A DNA stretch of 64,000 nucleotides from Synechococcus sp. GreenBA-s (GTDB taxonomy: Bacteria > Cyanobacteriota > Cyanobacteriia > PCC-6307 > Cyanobiaceae): positions 29,904 through 93,903 of the forward strand of contig NZ_JAGQBX010000005.1 in the NCBI RefSeq assembly GCF_024345855.1, in the 5' to 3' direction. A program made the position numbers and the translations under genes. The notes beneath the pieces are model-generated. The model ran no database searches and was not told the DNA's origin. It saw nothing but the letters and a program-made list of their open reading frames with translations. Shown piece by piece: positions 22,182-30,276 of the stretch. How positions within the stretch are numbered: the stretch's first letter is position 1; each line of letters starts with the position of its first letter.

Positions 22182-22328
22182 TCAGCCGAGGCCGATCTGG
22201 GTGAGGATGCCCTGGCCGGTCAGCAGCTCGGTGCCCAGGCCGATCACGAAGCCGAGCATGGCGAGACGACCGTTCCAGGTCTCGGCGAAGGCCACGAAAC
22301 CGAAGCGGGAGGTGGTGGAGTCGGCCAT
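22182..22328 (-). CDS. hli: High-light-inducible protein, short form
   Basis: 48 residues with a single helix bearing E-T-W-N-G-R-L-A-M-L-G-F, the chlorophyll-binding signature. It is a thylakoid photoprotective protein of the Hlip family. The last 41 residues are identical to those of the Hlip at 44160-44303, and the DNA is nearly so. ATG 22328 is preceded by an AT-richer promoter region with an inverted repeat. Confidence 0.93.
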   Translation of the reverse strand: MADSTTSRFGFVAFAETWNGRLAMLGFVIGLGTELLTGQGILTQIGLG

Positions 22329-22339
22329 GGTGGAGGCGA

Positions 22340-22365
22340 GTTACGAAACTTGAAGTGAGCGTAAC
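22340..22365 (-). promoter_or_regulatory. GTTACG...CGTAAC inverted repeat upstream of hli
   Basis: A 26-bp element with perfect 6-bp arms (GTTACG and CGTAAC) lies 11 bp upstream of the Hlip start. Its arms resemble the GTTACA core of HLR1, and on the minus strand an extra CTTAACAG lies just outside it. It is likely a light-stress operator; which factor binds is inference. Confidence 0.4.
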
Positions 22366-22588
22366 ACCCTGTTAAGCCGGCGGGTGTGTCGGTCGATGCC
22401 ATTGGGCCCTGGGCCTGGGTGTGGACGCTGAAGCCCGACCGGCGGCGCCGCTGCGCCTTTGACCCAGCTTCATGGGGCAATGCAACGACTGGTATGGCTC
22501 CGTGACAGGGGCGTTCCCCGCCCGTGGGGCCTGGCTAACCAGGCAGTGGAGAGCCCAGCCAACCCCGGCGGGCCACCGGAGACGCGCC

Positions 22589-23287
22589 ATGGCACCAGGC
22601 CCTACCAGCAACCGCTCCAGCGGTTCCCGGGCGAGCAGTTCCCGGGCGGGCGGCATGCCCGCCGGCGGCGCGGCGTCCAATGGCAACCGCGCCAGCGGGA
22701 CGCGCTCCAGCGGAGAGCGCAGCAGCGGCGGCCATGGCCGCTGCCTCGACCCGGAGGTCGACGCCAGCGGGGGCAAGCCCAGCCGTCGCTGCAGCCAGGA
22801 GATCGTGGAGGCGGCCACCCGCTACTTCGAGGCCCACTACGGCGAGCCGATCGCCACCGGCGACGTGGCCCGTCACCTGGGCATTTCCGAGGGCTGCCTG
22901 GCGAGCAGCTTCGATCAATGCCGGCGCCGCACCCCCTTCGAGGCCCTGGAGAGCTTCCGGCTGGGCCAGCTGTTCCAGCGGGTGCGAGAGCACCCCACCG
23001 ACTCCCTGGCGACCCAGGTGCGCCAGTGCGGCCTGCCGACGCTGGCCCGCACCGATCGGCTGTTCGAGGCCAACTTCGGCATCGGTCTGGCCCCGTTCCG
23101 CCACACCAGCCGCCGCGCCGCCGAAGACCGGGCCTTCCGGGTCGCCCACCCCGACCCGGAGGATCTGGTGGTGCCCCCGGACGGCGCCCGCCGTGGCGGG
23201 TATCAGGCCACCCCGTTGGCGCGGAACCAGACCAGCAGCCGCTGCCAGCCCTCGGCGGCCTCCCTGGCGCGGAAGCTGGGGCGGTAG
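22589..23287 (+). CDS. AraC-type HTH protein with disordered N-terminus
   Basis: From ATG 22589, 232 residues. The first about 60 are Ser/Gly/Arg-rich and disordered. Residues about 65-180 form an AraC-like helix-turn-helix unit: Y-F-E-A-H-Y-G-E-P-I-A-T-G-D-V-A-R-H-L-G-I-S, then F-R-L-G-Q-L-F-Q-R-V and F-E-A-N-F-G-I-G-L-A-P-F-R. There is no ligand-binding domain. The last about 28 residues are read antisense through a dienelactone hydrolase relic (23203-23505), so the original C-terminus was probably lost or extended. Targets unknown. Confidence 0.65.
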   Translation: MAPGPTSNRSSGSRASSSRAGGMPAGGAASNGNRASGTRSSGERSSGGHGRCLDPEVDASGGKPSRRCSQEIVEAATRYFEAHYGEPIATGDVARHLGISEGCLASSFDQCRRRTPFEALESFRLGQLFQRVREHPTDSLATQVRQCGLPTLARTDRLFEANFGIGLAPFRHTSRRAAEDRAFRVAHPDPEDLVVPPDGARRGGYQATPLARNQTSSRCQPSAASLARKLGR

Positions 23288-23505
23288 TCGGCGCGGAAGC
23301 CGTGGGCCGCGTCAGGGAAGACCACGATGGCGCTGCGGCTGCCGGCGGCCTAAAGGCCTGCTGCATGCGCGTCACCGACTCCAGGGGGACGCCGTCGTCC
23401 TGGCCGCCGTAGAGACCCAGCACCGGCGCCTTGAGGCGAGCCGCCTGATCGCGGGGATCGCTGGGCCGCAGGGCTGGCGAAGCCGGCGCCAAGGACAGCG
23501 CGCAG
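23203..23505 (-). pseudogene. Dienelactone hydrolase remnant, truncated and frameshifted
   Basis: Only the C-terminal third of a dienelactone hydrolase survives. One frame gives L-K-A-P-V-L-G-L-Y-G-G-Q-D-D-G-V-P-L, including the catalytic Asp region. A different frame then gives I-V-V-F-P-D-A-A-H-G-F with the catalytic His, followed by R-A-D-Y-R-P-S-F and a stop at 23203. The frame changes near 23350. No Cys-nucleophile half is present; the cupin gene starts where it should be. The relic overlaps the 3' end of the AraC-like gene. Confidence 0.8.
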
Positions 23506-23509
23506 CCGC

Positions 23510-23923
23510 TCAGGCGGCGAGGGCCCGCCAGGCCGGCAGCAGGGCGCCCGGCACCTGGCGCGGCCGGTAGTCGCGCGGGTCGCTGGGGCCGTGGCGCAGC
23601 ACCGCATTGACCACCACCGCCGATGTGCGGCCGCGGTTGATGGCGCCGTGGGGCACCCCCGGGGGGATGCACACCCAGGATGCCTCGTCCTCCCGCAGGC
23701 GAATGCGGCGCAGCTGGCGGTCCTCCAGCACCACCAGATCGATGGCGCCGCGCAGCACCATCAGCTGATCGGTCTGGTGGCGGTGGCAGAACAGTTCACA
23801 GGCTTGGTCCGGCGAGATTTCGGCGATCTGGGTCTCGTCGCTGGGGCGGGGGGCCGAAAACAGGGCATGGCCCGATCGGGAGCGCTCCAGCGGCACGATC
23901 TCGACCCGACGGGGGCTGGACAT
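23510..23923 (-). CDS. Cupin-fold protein
   Basis: About 137 residues with a single cupin barrel. Motif 1 is F-C-H-R-H-Q-T-D-Q-L-M-V-L-R-G, with two His; motif 2 is C-I-P-P-G-V-P-H-G-A-I-N, with one His. These could bind a metal, but small cupins range from epimerases to sensors, so no reaction is assigned. Two ATGs are possible (23932 and 23923); I chose 23923. Its stop lies just before the dienelactone hydrolase relic. Confidence 0.72.
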   Translation of the reverse strand: MSSPRRVEIVPLERSRSGHALFSAPRPSDETQIAEISPDQACELFCHRHQTDQLMVLRGAIDLVVLEDRQLRRIRLREDEASWVCIPPGVPHGAINRGRTSAVVVNAVLRHGPSDPRDYRPRQVPGALLPAWRALAA

Positions 23924-24175
23924 GGCATCCATGGCAAGTCCATGAACATTCGCGACGAAACCCAGCGGCGGTCGTGCGAACCGCTACTCACCGGCTCCGC
24001 CTGTCAGGACATCCACGTGACGGTGGCGGCACTTTCTGCAGGCCCCTGGCGCGACCGCCCCCCGCGCCCTCCGCCAGCAGCTGACCAGCGGTGGAGCTGG
24101 CACTGGCACTGGCGCTGACGATCGGCTTAGCTTCGTTGCCCTGCCAGCCAGGGCGGTCGCCGCCCCCCGACGCCG

Positions 24176-26215
24176 ATGCGGCTGCCGTGGGCGGTGCTGC
24201 TGCTCACCCTGCTGGGGGGCCGCTACCTGGGCTGGCGCCTGGGCAGCACCCTCAACCTCGACAGCCCCCTGGCCGCGGCCCTGAGCCTGACGATGCTGCT
24301 GGCGGAGCTGGCGCTGCTGGCCACGGCCTTCCTGCAGCTCTGGTTCACCCTCACGCCCGATCCGGACATCGCCGCCCTCACCGAGCGGGCCGCCACCGCG
24401 CTGGAACAACGCCGCAGCCGGGATCCCGCCACGCTGCCGGCGGTGGATGTGCTCGTGCCCAGCTACGGCGAACCGCTGGAGCTGATCGGCCGCTGCCTGC
24501 GCGGTTGCCTGGCCATCGACTACCCCAACCACGTCGTGTGGCTGCTGGATGACAGCGGCCGGCCCGACCTGGAGCAGCTGTGCGCCGCCCTGGGCTGCCG
24601 CTACCTGGCCCGCGGGCAGCGCGAGCACGCCAAGGCCGGCAACCTCAACCACGCCCTGCCCCACCTCCAGGGCGACCTGCTGGCGGTATTCGACGCCGAC
24701 GTGGTGCCCCAGGGCAGCTTCCTGGCCCGCACCGCCGGGCTGTTCGCCGATCCGGCCGTGGGCTTCGTGCAGACGCCCCAGAGCTACATGAACGCCGATC
24801 CCGTGATCCGCAACCTGCGGCTCGAGCACTGGCTGATGCCCGACGAGGAGACCTTCTACCGCTGGGTGGAACCGGTGCGCCAGGGGCTGAACGCGGTGGT
24901 GTGCGCCGGCACCTCCTTCGTGATGCGCCGCTCGGCCCTGCTGCAGGTGGGGGGCTTCGAGACCGGCACCCCCTCGGAGGACCTGGCCACCGGCATCCGC
25001 CTGGCGGCCGCTGGCTACCGCAACCTGTTCGTGGGCGAGAAGCTCAGCGCGGGGCTGGCCCCCTTCACCCTGGCGGCGATGGCGCGGCAGCGCTGCCGCT
25101 GGGCCAGCGGCACCCTGCAGACCCTGCGCACCGGCGCCAGTCCGTTCACGATTCCCGGCCTGAGCCCCCTGCAGCGCCTGGCCTTCCTCGAGGGGATCCT
25201 GCACTGGTGCAACGTGCTGCCCCAGCTGCTGTTGCTGCTGATGCCCCTGAGCATCGGCGTGCTGGGGGTGGCCCCGCTGCGGGTGAGCGGCGAGGGCCTG
25301 CTGGCCTACGCGCTGCCCTTCTACACAGCCCAGCTGCTGCTGGCCCGCTGGTTCAGCGGCCAGGCCCGCACGGCCCTGCTGCCGGAGCTCTACCGCTGGG
25401 TGTTCCTGGTGCCCCTGGCCGCCGCCGTGCTGGCCACGCTGCTGGGCAGGCCCCAGCGCTTCCGCGTCACCCCCAAGGCCCCGACCGCCGGCCGCCGGCT
25501 CGGCGCCGAGCGGCGCCTGCTGCTGCCCCTGCTGGCGATGCTGAGCCTGCTGAACCTGCTGCCCCGCGGCGGTCTGGCGCTGGCACCGATCTCCACGGCC
25601 ACCCTGGCCCTGACGCTGGTGTGGGCCGCCTTCAACGGGCTGCTGCTGCTGCTGGCGATCCGCACCTGCTGGGACCGCAGCGGCGGCGATGGCACCCCCT
25701 GGTTCGCCGTGGACCGGCCCAGCGCCCTGCAGGACGCGGCGGGAGTTCCCGGGTGGCCCGTGCGGGTGCGGGCGATCAGCGCTGCCGGGGTGGAGCTGGA
25801 GCTGGTGAGGAGCGCGGCGGCCCAGGGTCAGCCACGATCCGCCGCGGGCTCTGGAGCCGCTGACACCCCACCCCGCCCGCTCACCGAACCGCTGGCGATC
25901 GCGCTGCCTGGCCTGGCCACACCCCTGCCCCTGCGCCTGGCGGCCCGGCGGGGCCAGCGCCTCGGGGCCCTCTGGGGCGAGCTCAGCGCCGGGCAGCGGA
26001 CTCAGCTGGAGCGCCAGCTCTATCAGCAGCCCGGGCTGTGGCCCCAGCGCCGGGCTCCGTTCGAGCCCCTGGCCCTGCTGGCGGTGCTGCGACGGCTGCT
26101 GCAGCCGATCCCGCCGGAGGACTGGTTTTCCCGCAGCCTGCTGCCCCAGGTCAGCGCCGCTGACCGCACCCGATCCCCCAGCCGGGCACCGGCCAGCCGG
26201 GCGGCACCCCGATGA
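24176..26215 (+). CDS. Cellulose-synthase-like family 2 glycosyltransferase, BcsA-type
   Basis: 679 residues. Two N-terminal membrane helices, then a processive GT2 domain: L-L-D-D-S-G-R (125-129), F-D-A-D (172-175), T-P-S-E-D (265-269) and Q-R-C-R-W (305-309), the D,D,D,QxxRW set of cellulose and beta-glucan synthases. About six further helices follow. The C-terminus (about 560-660) is placed like BcsA's PilZ domain, but the RxxxR motif is absent and DxSxxG reads A-I-S-A-A-G, so c-di-GMP control through it is doubtful. No bcsB or bcsC follows. The polymer is unknown; a beta-linked glucan is inference. Confidence 0.85.
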   Translation: MRLPWAVLLLTLLGGRYLGWRLGSTLNLDSPLAAALSLTMLLAELALLATAFLQLWFTLTPDPDIAALTERAATALEQRRSRDPATLPAVDVLVPSYGEPLELIGRCLRGCLAIDYPNHVVWLLDDSGRPDLEQLCAALGCRYLARGQREHAKAGNLNHALPHLQGDLLAVFDADVVPQGSFLARTAGLFADPAVGFVQTPQSYMNADPVIRNLRLEHWLMPDEETFYRWVEPVRQGLNAVVCAGTSFVMRRSALLQVGGFETGTPSEDLATGIRLAAAGYRNLFVGEKLSAGLAPFTLAAMARQRCRWASGTLQTLRTGASPFTIPGLSPLQRLAFLEGILHWCNVLPQLLLLLMPLSIGVLGVAPLRVSGEGLLAYALPFYTAQLLLARWFSGQARTALLPELYRWVFLVPLAAAVLATLLGRPQRFRVTPKAPTAGRRLGAERRLLLPLLAMLSLLNLLPRGGLALAPISTATLALTLVWAAFNGLLLLLAIRTCWDRSGGDGTPWFAVDRPSALQDAAGVPGWPVRVRAISAAGVELELVRSAAAQGQPRSAAGSGAADTPPRPLTEPLAIALPGLATPLPLRLAARRGQRLGALWGELSAGQRTQLERQLYQQPGLWPQRRAPFEPLALLAVLRRLLQPIPPEDWFSRSLLPQVSAADRTRSPSRAPASRAAPR

Positions 26216-26295
26216 CAAAGCACTCCAGCGGGGATGACAAGGCCAGCGGCCCTGGCAACAGTGCGGTGTCGCCCTTGCCCCACGGGGATTTCACC

Positions 26296-26610
26296 ATGAA
26301 CGCCTACATCGAGGCCTGGAAGCGCTCCTTCGACTACACCGGCCGCAGCAGCCGCCCCGACTACTGGCTGTTCGAGCTGGTGAACATCATCGTGATCGTG
26401 GTGCTGGCCGTGATCGCGGGCAAGGTGGAGGCGATCCAGTCCCTGGCCACGCTCTACACGGTGGCCCAGATCGTGCCGCACCTGCCCGTGACCGTGCGGC
26501 GCCTGCGCGATTCCGGCAAGGAATGGCCCTGGATCTTCATCGGCCTGGTGCCGGTAATCGGCGGCATCTGGCTGATCGTGTTGCTGGTCATGCCCACCGT
26601 TGCAGGCTGA
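26296..26610 (+). CDS. DUF805 membrane protein
   Basis: 104 residues from ATG 26296. The N-terminus A-W-K-R-S-F-D-Y-T-G-R-S-S-R-P-D-Y-W is the DUF805 signature, followed by three hydrophobic segments and the conserved R-R-L-R-D-S-G-K between them. It is an inner-membrane protein of unknown role, common in bacteria. An upstream in-frame ATG at 26212 overlaps the stop of the glycosyltransferase gene but would add a non-homologous leader. Confidence 0.85.
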   Translation: MNAYIEAWKRSFDYTGRSSRPDYWLFELVNIIVIVVLAVIAGKVEAIQSLATLYTVAQIVPHLPVTVRRLRDSGKEWPWIFIGLVPVIGGIWLIVLLVMPTVAG

Positions 26611-26640
26611 GCACCAGCGGGCTGATCGGTGACGGGCTGA

Positions 26641-27456
26641 TCAGCTCGAAGCCGAGGTGTAGAAGCGCAGGGCAAAGCGCCAGAAGGCCCGGCTGAGCAG
26701 CAGAAATCCCGCCGCCACGCCGAGGCTGGCCAGGGCCCAGGGGCCGCTGACGCGGCCCAGCACCGCCTCGGCCGGCACCGTGGTGAGGAACGCCACCGGC
26801 AGCACCAGCGTGAACAGGGTGCGCAGCCCCGCCGGATAGGCCGTGATCGGGTAGCGCCCCGCCGCCAGGGCGGCCCTCAGCACCTCGGTGGCATTCCAGG
26901 TCTTGACGAACCAGATGCTGGTGGTGGCCAGCAGAAACCAGAGGGCGTAGAGGATCAGCGTGCTGGAGAGCAGCAGCACCGCCACCAGCGCCAGCGTCGT
27001 CGCATCCAGGCGCGTGCCGGCCTTCAGCCCGGCCCCCAGCATCAGCGCCAGTCCCACGGCGATCTCCGGCAGCCCCGCCGGCGACACGGTGCGGGCCGAG
27101 AGCCAGAACTGGCTGTCGATCGGCTTGAGCAGCACGAAATCCAGGGTGCCCTCCTGCACGTGGGTCACGATGCGGCTGAGGTTGGGCCGCAGCAGGGTGC
27201 TGGAGACCCCATCCAGCAGGGTGTAGACCCCCAGCACCACCATGGCCTCCGGCCAGCTCCAGCCCCCCAGGCCCGTGCCGGCGCCACCGCTGGAGTTGCC
27301 GTAGAACAGCGACAGCACGAACAGGCTGCCGGCCAGGTTGCCGACCATGGCCAGCAGCTCGATCAGCAGGTTGAGCTGATACTCCAGCTGGCCGGCCAGG
27401 GCCGTGCCCCAGAACCGGCGCAGCGTGCGGGCATAACGGCGCCAGTCGCTCGCCAT
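26641..27456 (-). CDS. ABC-2 family transporter permease (second of two)
   Basis: 271 residues with about six membrane helices and the internal motif H-V-Q-E-G-T-L-D-F-V-L-L-K-P typical of the COG3694 permeases, which pair with COG4587 and COG4586 proteins. It forms the channel with the product of the preceding gene. Its ATG at 27456 shares one base with that gene's TGA stop, so translation is coupled. It is the last gene of the three-gene operon; the substrate is unknown. Confidence 0.85.
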   Translation of the reverse strand: MASDWRRYARTLRRFWGTALAGQLEYQLNLLIELLAMVGNLAGSLFVLSLFYGNSSGGAGTGLGGWSWPEAMVVLGVYTLLDGVSSTLLRPNLSRIVTHVQEGTLDFVLLKPIDSQFWLSARTVSPAGLPEIAVGLALMLGAGLKAGTRLDATTLALVAVLLLSSTLILYALWFLLATTSIWFVKTWNATEVLRAALAAGRYPITAYPAGLRTLFTLVLPVAFLTTVPAEAVLGRVSGPWALASLGVAAGFLLLSRAFWRFALRFYTSASS

Positions 27457-28298
27457 CAGCCCCCCATCGCCGTGTAGCGACGCACGCCGGCGCGCCAGGC
27501 CAGGGCCGTGAGCGGCAGCAGCAGCGCGATCCAGCCCGCCATCGCCGCAAAGCTGGAGGCGATCGGCACCTCGAGGCCCGCCAGCAGCTGGGCCGGGAAG
27601 CCGATCATGTAGGGGAACGGCGTGAGGAAGGCCACCTGCCGCACCCCCGGCGGGAACGCGGCCAGGGGGGCCACCAGGCCCGAGAGAAACAGGTAGGGGA
27701 TGAACAGCAGCCGTTCGAGGGCCTGGGCCCGCTCGCTCCAGAAGCAGAGGATCGCGATCAGGCTCTGCAGCAGGAAGTGGATCGCAAAGGCCATCCAGAT
27801 CGCCGGCAGCGCCAGCAGGAGCCGTGCCGGCGAGGGCAGGGCGAAGGCGGCTGGCTGCTGCAGGAAGAACAGGGCCGCGATCACCACCACGAACGGCAGG
27901 CGTGTGGCCTGCTCGGCGAGGTGGGCGGCCACGTAGCGCCACAGGGGCTGGAGCGGCTGCAGTAGGTAGGGGGAGAGGCGTCCCGCCACGCTGTCTTCCT
28001 CAAAGGCCCACACCACCCACACCACGGTGAACTGACGGGCGATGAAGGCCCCCAGGAAGTAGCGGGCCAGCTCGGCCTGGCTGAGGCCCAGCCCCAGGCC
28101 GGCGGCGCCACCGCCCCCCGTCAGGGCCGCGCTCCAGACCCCCAGCATGATGAAGGGCAGCACCCCCGACAGCGCCCACAGGGCGATCTCGGCCCGGTAC
28201 TCGAGCATGTAGGCGTATTGCGTCACCAGCAGCACCCGGGCGATGCGCAGGCCGCGAGCCAGTTCGGGGGCCAGGGCCCTGGGCCAGCGCCTGTTCAC
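27456..28298 (-). CDS. ABC-2 family transporter permease (first of two)
   Basis: 280 residues, six hydrophobic segments, with Y-A-Y-M-L-E-Y-R-A-E-I near the first helix and a L-L-Q-P-L-Q-P-L-W loop, typical of COG4587 permeases. Its ATG at 28298 lies inside the last four bases of the ATPase gene (ATGA overlap). With the ATPase and the second permease it would form an export-type ABC transporter. Confidence 0.85.
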   Translation of the reverse strand: MNRRWPRALAPELARGLRIARVLLVTQYAYMLEYRAEIALWALSGVLPFIMLGVWSAALTGGGGAAGLGLGLSQAELARYFLGAFIARQFTVVWVVWAFEEDSVAGRLSPYLLQPLQPLWRYVAAHLAEQATRLPFVVVIAALFFLQQPAAFALPSPARLLLALPAIWMAFAIHFLLQSLIAILCFWSERAQALERLLFIPYLFLSGLVAPLAAFPPGVRQVAFLTPFPYMIGFPAQLLAGLEVPIASSFAAMAGWIALLLPLTALAWRAGVRRYTAMGG

Positions 28299-29296
28299 GC
28301 CACCACCCCCTTGCGGAACAGCCGGCCGATCAGCTCCTCGATCGGCGGATCGCTCACCTCCAGGTCCAGCACGGGCAGCTCATTGAGCAGGCGGGCCACG
28401 GCCTCGGTGAGCTGTTGCCGCGGAATCAGCAACCGCACCGCGGCGCCGTCCAGGCTCTCCAGCTCGCCATAGGGGTGGAACGTCTCGGCGGGCAGGGGCT
28501 GGGCCAGCTCCAGCCGCACCTGGCGCCAGGGGGCCAGCCGCTCGCTCAGCCGGGCCAGCCGTCCGTCGTAGAAGAGCCGGCCCCCGTGGATCAGCAGCAC
28601 CCGCGGGCACAGGGCCGTGATGTCGGCCATGTAGTGGCTGGTGAGCAGCACGGTGGCGCCGGTGCGGCGGTTGTAGTCGACCAGGAACTGGCGCACCCGG
28701 GCCTGGGCGTTCACATCCAGCCCCAGGCTGGGTTCGTCGAGGAACAGCACCGCCGGCCGGTGCAGCAGGGCCGCCATCAGCTCGGCCTTCATCCGCTGGC
28801 CCAGCGACAGCTTGCGCACCGGCCGGGTCAGCTCCTCACCCAGCTCCAGCATCTCGGCCAGTTCGTCGATCCGGCGTTTGGCCTCGCTGTCGTCGAGGCC
28901 GTAGACGGCGGCGTTGACCCGCAGCGAGTCGAGGGGCGGCAGATCCCAGATCAGCTGCTGCTTCTGGCCCATCACCAGGGTGATCGCCGTGAGGAAGCCG
29001 CGCTGGCGCCGATGGGGCGTGTAGCCCGCCACCGTGGCCGATCCGGCCGTGGGGTGGATCAGGCCGGTGAGCATCTTGAGGGTGGTGGTCTTGCCGGCGC
29101 CATTAGGCCCGAGGAAGCCCACGATCTCGCCGGGCTGGATCGTGAAGCTCACGTCGGTCACCGCGGGCACATCGCGGTGGCGGCGCCGCAGGAAATGGCG
29201 CAGGGTGCCGCCCAGGCCCGGCTGCTTGTCGGCCACCCGGTAGGTCTTGCCGAGGCCGCGGGCGACCACGATCGGCTCCAAGGGGGTCTGGGGCAC
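28295..29296 (-). CDS. ABC transporter ATP-binding protein (COG4586 type)
   Basis: A nucleotide-binding subunit with Walker A G-P-N-G-A-G-K-T-T, Q-loop M-G-Q-K-Q-Q-L, signature L-S-L-G-Q-R-M-K, Walker B V-L-F-L-D-E-P-S, and the H-loop T-S-H-Y-M-A-D. The C-terminal extension of about 90 residues is usual for this family. The start is uncertain: GTG 29296 places the first strand about ten residues in, as expected; a TTG at 29401 would add an Arg/Gly-rich leader. First gene of the exporter operon, divergent from the gene at 29461. Confidence 0.88.
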   Translation of the reverse strand: MPQTPLEPIVVARGLGKTYRVADKQPGLGGTLRHFLRRRHRDVPAVTDVSFTIQPGEIVGFLGPNGAGKTTTLKMLTGLIHPTAGSATVAGYTPHRRQRGFLTAITLVMGQKQQLIWDLPPLDSLRVNAAVYGLDDSEAKRRIDELAEMLELGEELTRPVRKLSLGQRMKAELMAALLHRPAVLFLDEPSLGLDVNAQARVRQFLVDYNRRTGATVLLTSHYMADITALCPRVLLIHGGRLFYDGRLARLSERLAPWRQVRLELAQPLPAETFHPYGELESLDGAAVRLLIPRQQLTEAVARLLNELPVLDLEVSDPPIEELIGRLFRKGVVA

Positions 29297-29460
29297 GGGC
29301 GGCGCGGCGCTGACGGCACGGGTCCAGCATCCCCCGCCAGCGGGGCGAGCGCGCCGGCGCTGAGGGGCCCCAGTGCCGCGGATCGGGATCGTGCCCCGCA
29401 ACGCGGGATTGACGACCCGGAAACCGACCTAGCGTCCAAGCAGAGCCCAAACCCGAGCCC

Positions 29461-29697
29461 ATGGAGATCAACCACCCCAGTGCCCGGCCCCTGACGCCAG
29501 AGGAGCAGGTGGTGTTTGAGGAGTTCCGCCAGTGGCTGCACCAGAAGGCCCTGGCCGGTGGCCTCTACAACGACGACATCCAGCGGCTGGTGGCCGGCAT
29601 CCGCGCCCATCCCGACGCCAGCGAGGCGATCGTGGACGCCGTGGCGGAGGAGGTGCGCAGCCTCGGCCAGCCCCTGGTGGATCTCCGCTGGGACTGA
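29461..29697 (+). CDS. Small conserved cyanobacterial protein
   Basis: 78 residues, acidic and helical: P-E-E-Q-V-V-F-E-E-F-R-Q-W-L, then D-D-I-Q-R-L-V-A-G-I-R-A-H-P and E-A-I-V-D-A-V-A-E-E-V. It is not low in complexity and has a strong ATG start. No domain recognised. It is divergent from the exporter operon and faces the small membrane protein at 29719. Confidence 0.65.
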   Translation: MEINHPSARPLTPEEQVVFEEFRQWLHQKALAGGLYNDDIQRLVAGIRAHPDASEAIVDAVAEEVRSLGQPLVDLRWD

Positions 29698-29718
29698 GCG
29701 GCGCCGGCCGGCCCGGCC

Positions 29719-29919
29719 TCAGGGGCCCTGGAAGAAGCCCCGACTGTTGAGCCACGCCAGCACCAGGGCCCCGGGCAGGAACACCGCCGCCAGGATCTGC
29801 AAACGCAGCCGCAGACCCGAGTCCGGATCGGCGCCGCCCGCCGCAGCGGACCCGCTGGCGGGACCAGGCCCGGCGGGCGACCGATGCCGAACCTTCTTGC
29901 GGCGGGCCTTGGCGGCCAT
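29719..29919 (-). CDS. Small single-span membrane protein
   Basis: 66 residues: a basic start (A-K-A-R-R-K-K-V-R-H-R), a Pro/Gly/Ala linker and one C-terminal helix (I-L-A-A-V-F-L-P-G-A-L-V-L-A-W-L). A basic cytosolic head on a single span is common among small thylakoid or plasma-membrane proteins. No family identified. Confidence 0.5.
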   Translation of the reverse strand: MAAKARRKKVRHRSPAGPGPASGSAAAGGADPDSGLRLRLQILAAVFLPGALVLAWLNSRGFFQGP

Positions 29920-30016
29920 GGGCGGAGGGCGATGGGGGACGGTCGTCCAGTGTCCTCCGCCGCGCGCCATCCTGGGTCGAAGCCCGCGGCCCAGGGGCCG
30001 CCCTGCCACCGCCGCC

Positions 30017-30241
30017 ATGACCGGAAACCTCGCCGCCATCGGCTTCATGGTCAGCTGGGTGCTGGGCTGGGGGATCGGTGGCTCCCTGATCGATGCGGGC
30101 CTGATCCAGGCCGGCGTGTACAGCCTGGAAACGGGCCAGCTGGGCACGGCCACCACCTTCGCCGCCTGGACCCTGGCCTGGGGCGGCTTCGGCTGGTGGC
30201 TGTACGGCCGCTTCACCCGCCCCACCCCGCCGGGCGCCTGA
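30017..30241 (+). CDS. Small two-span membrane protein
   Basis: 74 residues from ATG 30017, with two hydrophobic segments (I-G-F-M-V-S-W-V-L-G-W-G-I-G-G and F-A-A-W-T-L-A-W-G-G-F-G-W-W-L) joined by a short polar loop. No family recognised. It lies 35 bp before the kinase-like gene and could share its transcript. Confidence 0.6.
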   Translation: MTGNLAAIGFMVSWVLGWGIGGSLIDAGLIQAGVYSLETGQLGTATTFAAWTLAWGGFGWWLYGRFTRPTPPGA

Positions 30242-30276
30242 ACCGCTGCCAACATGCAGGCCCCCGCCGCAGCCCC

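Noticed and set aside
22472..22588. Upstream extension of the AraC-like protein from ATG 22472
   Set aside because: The 39 extra residues have no similarity to the family and the later ATG at 22589 fits better.
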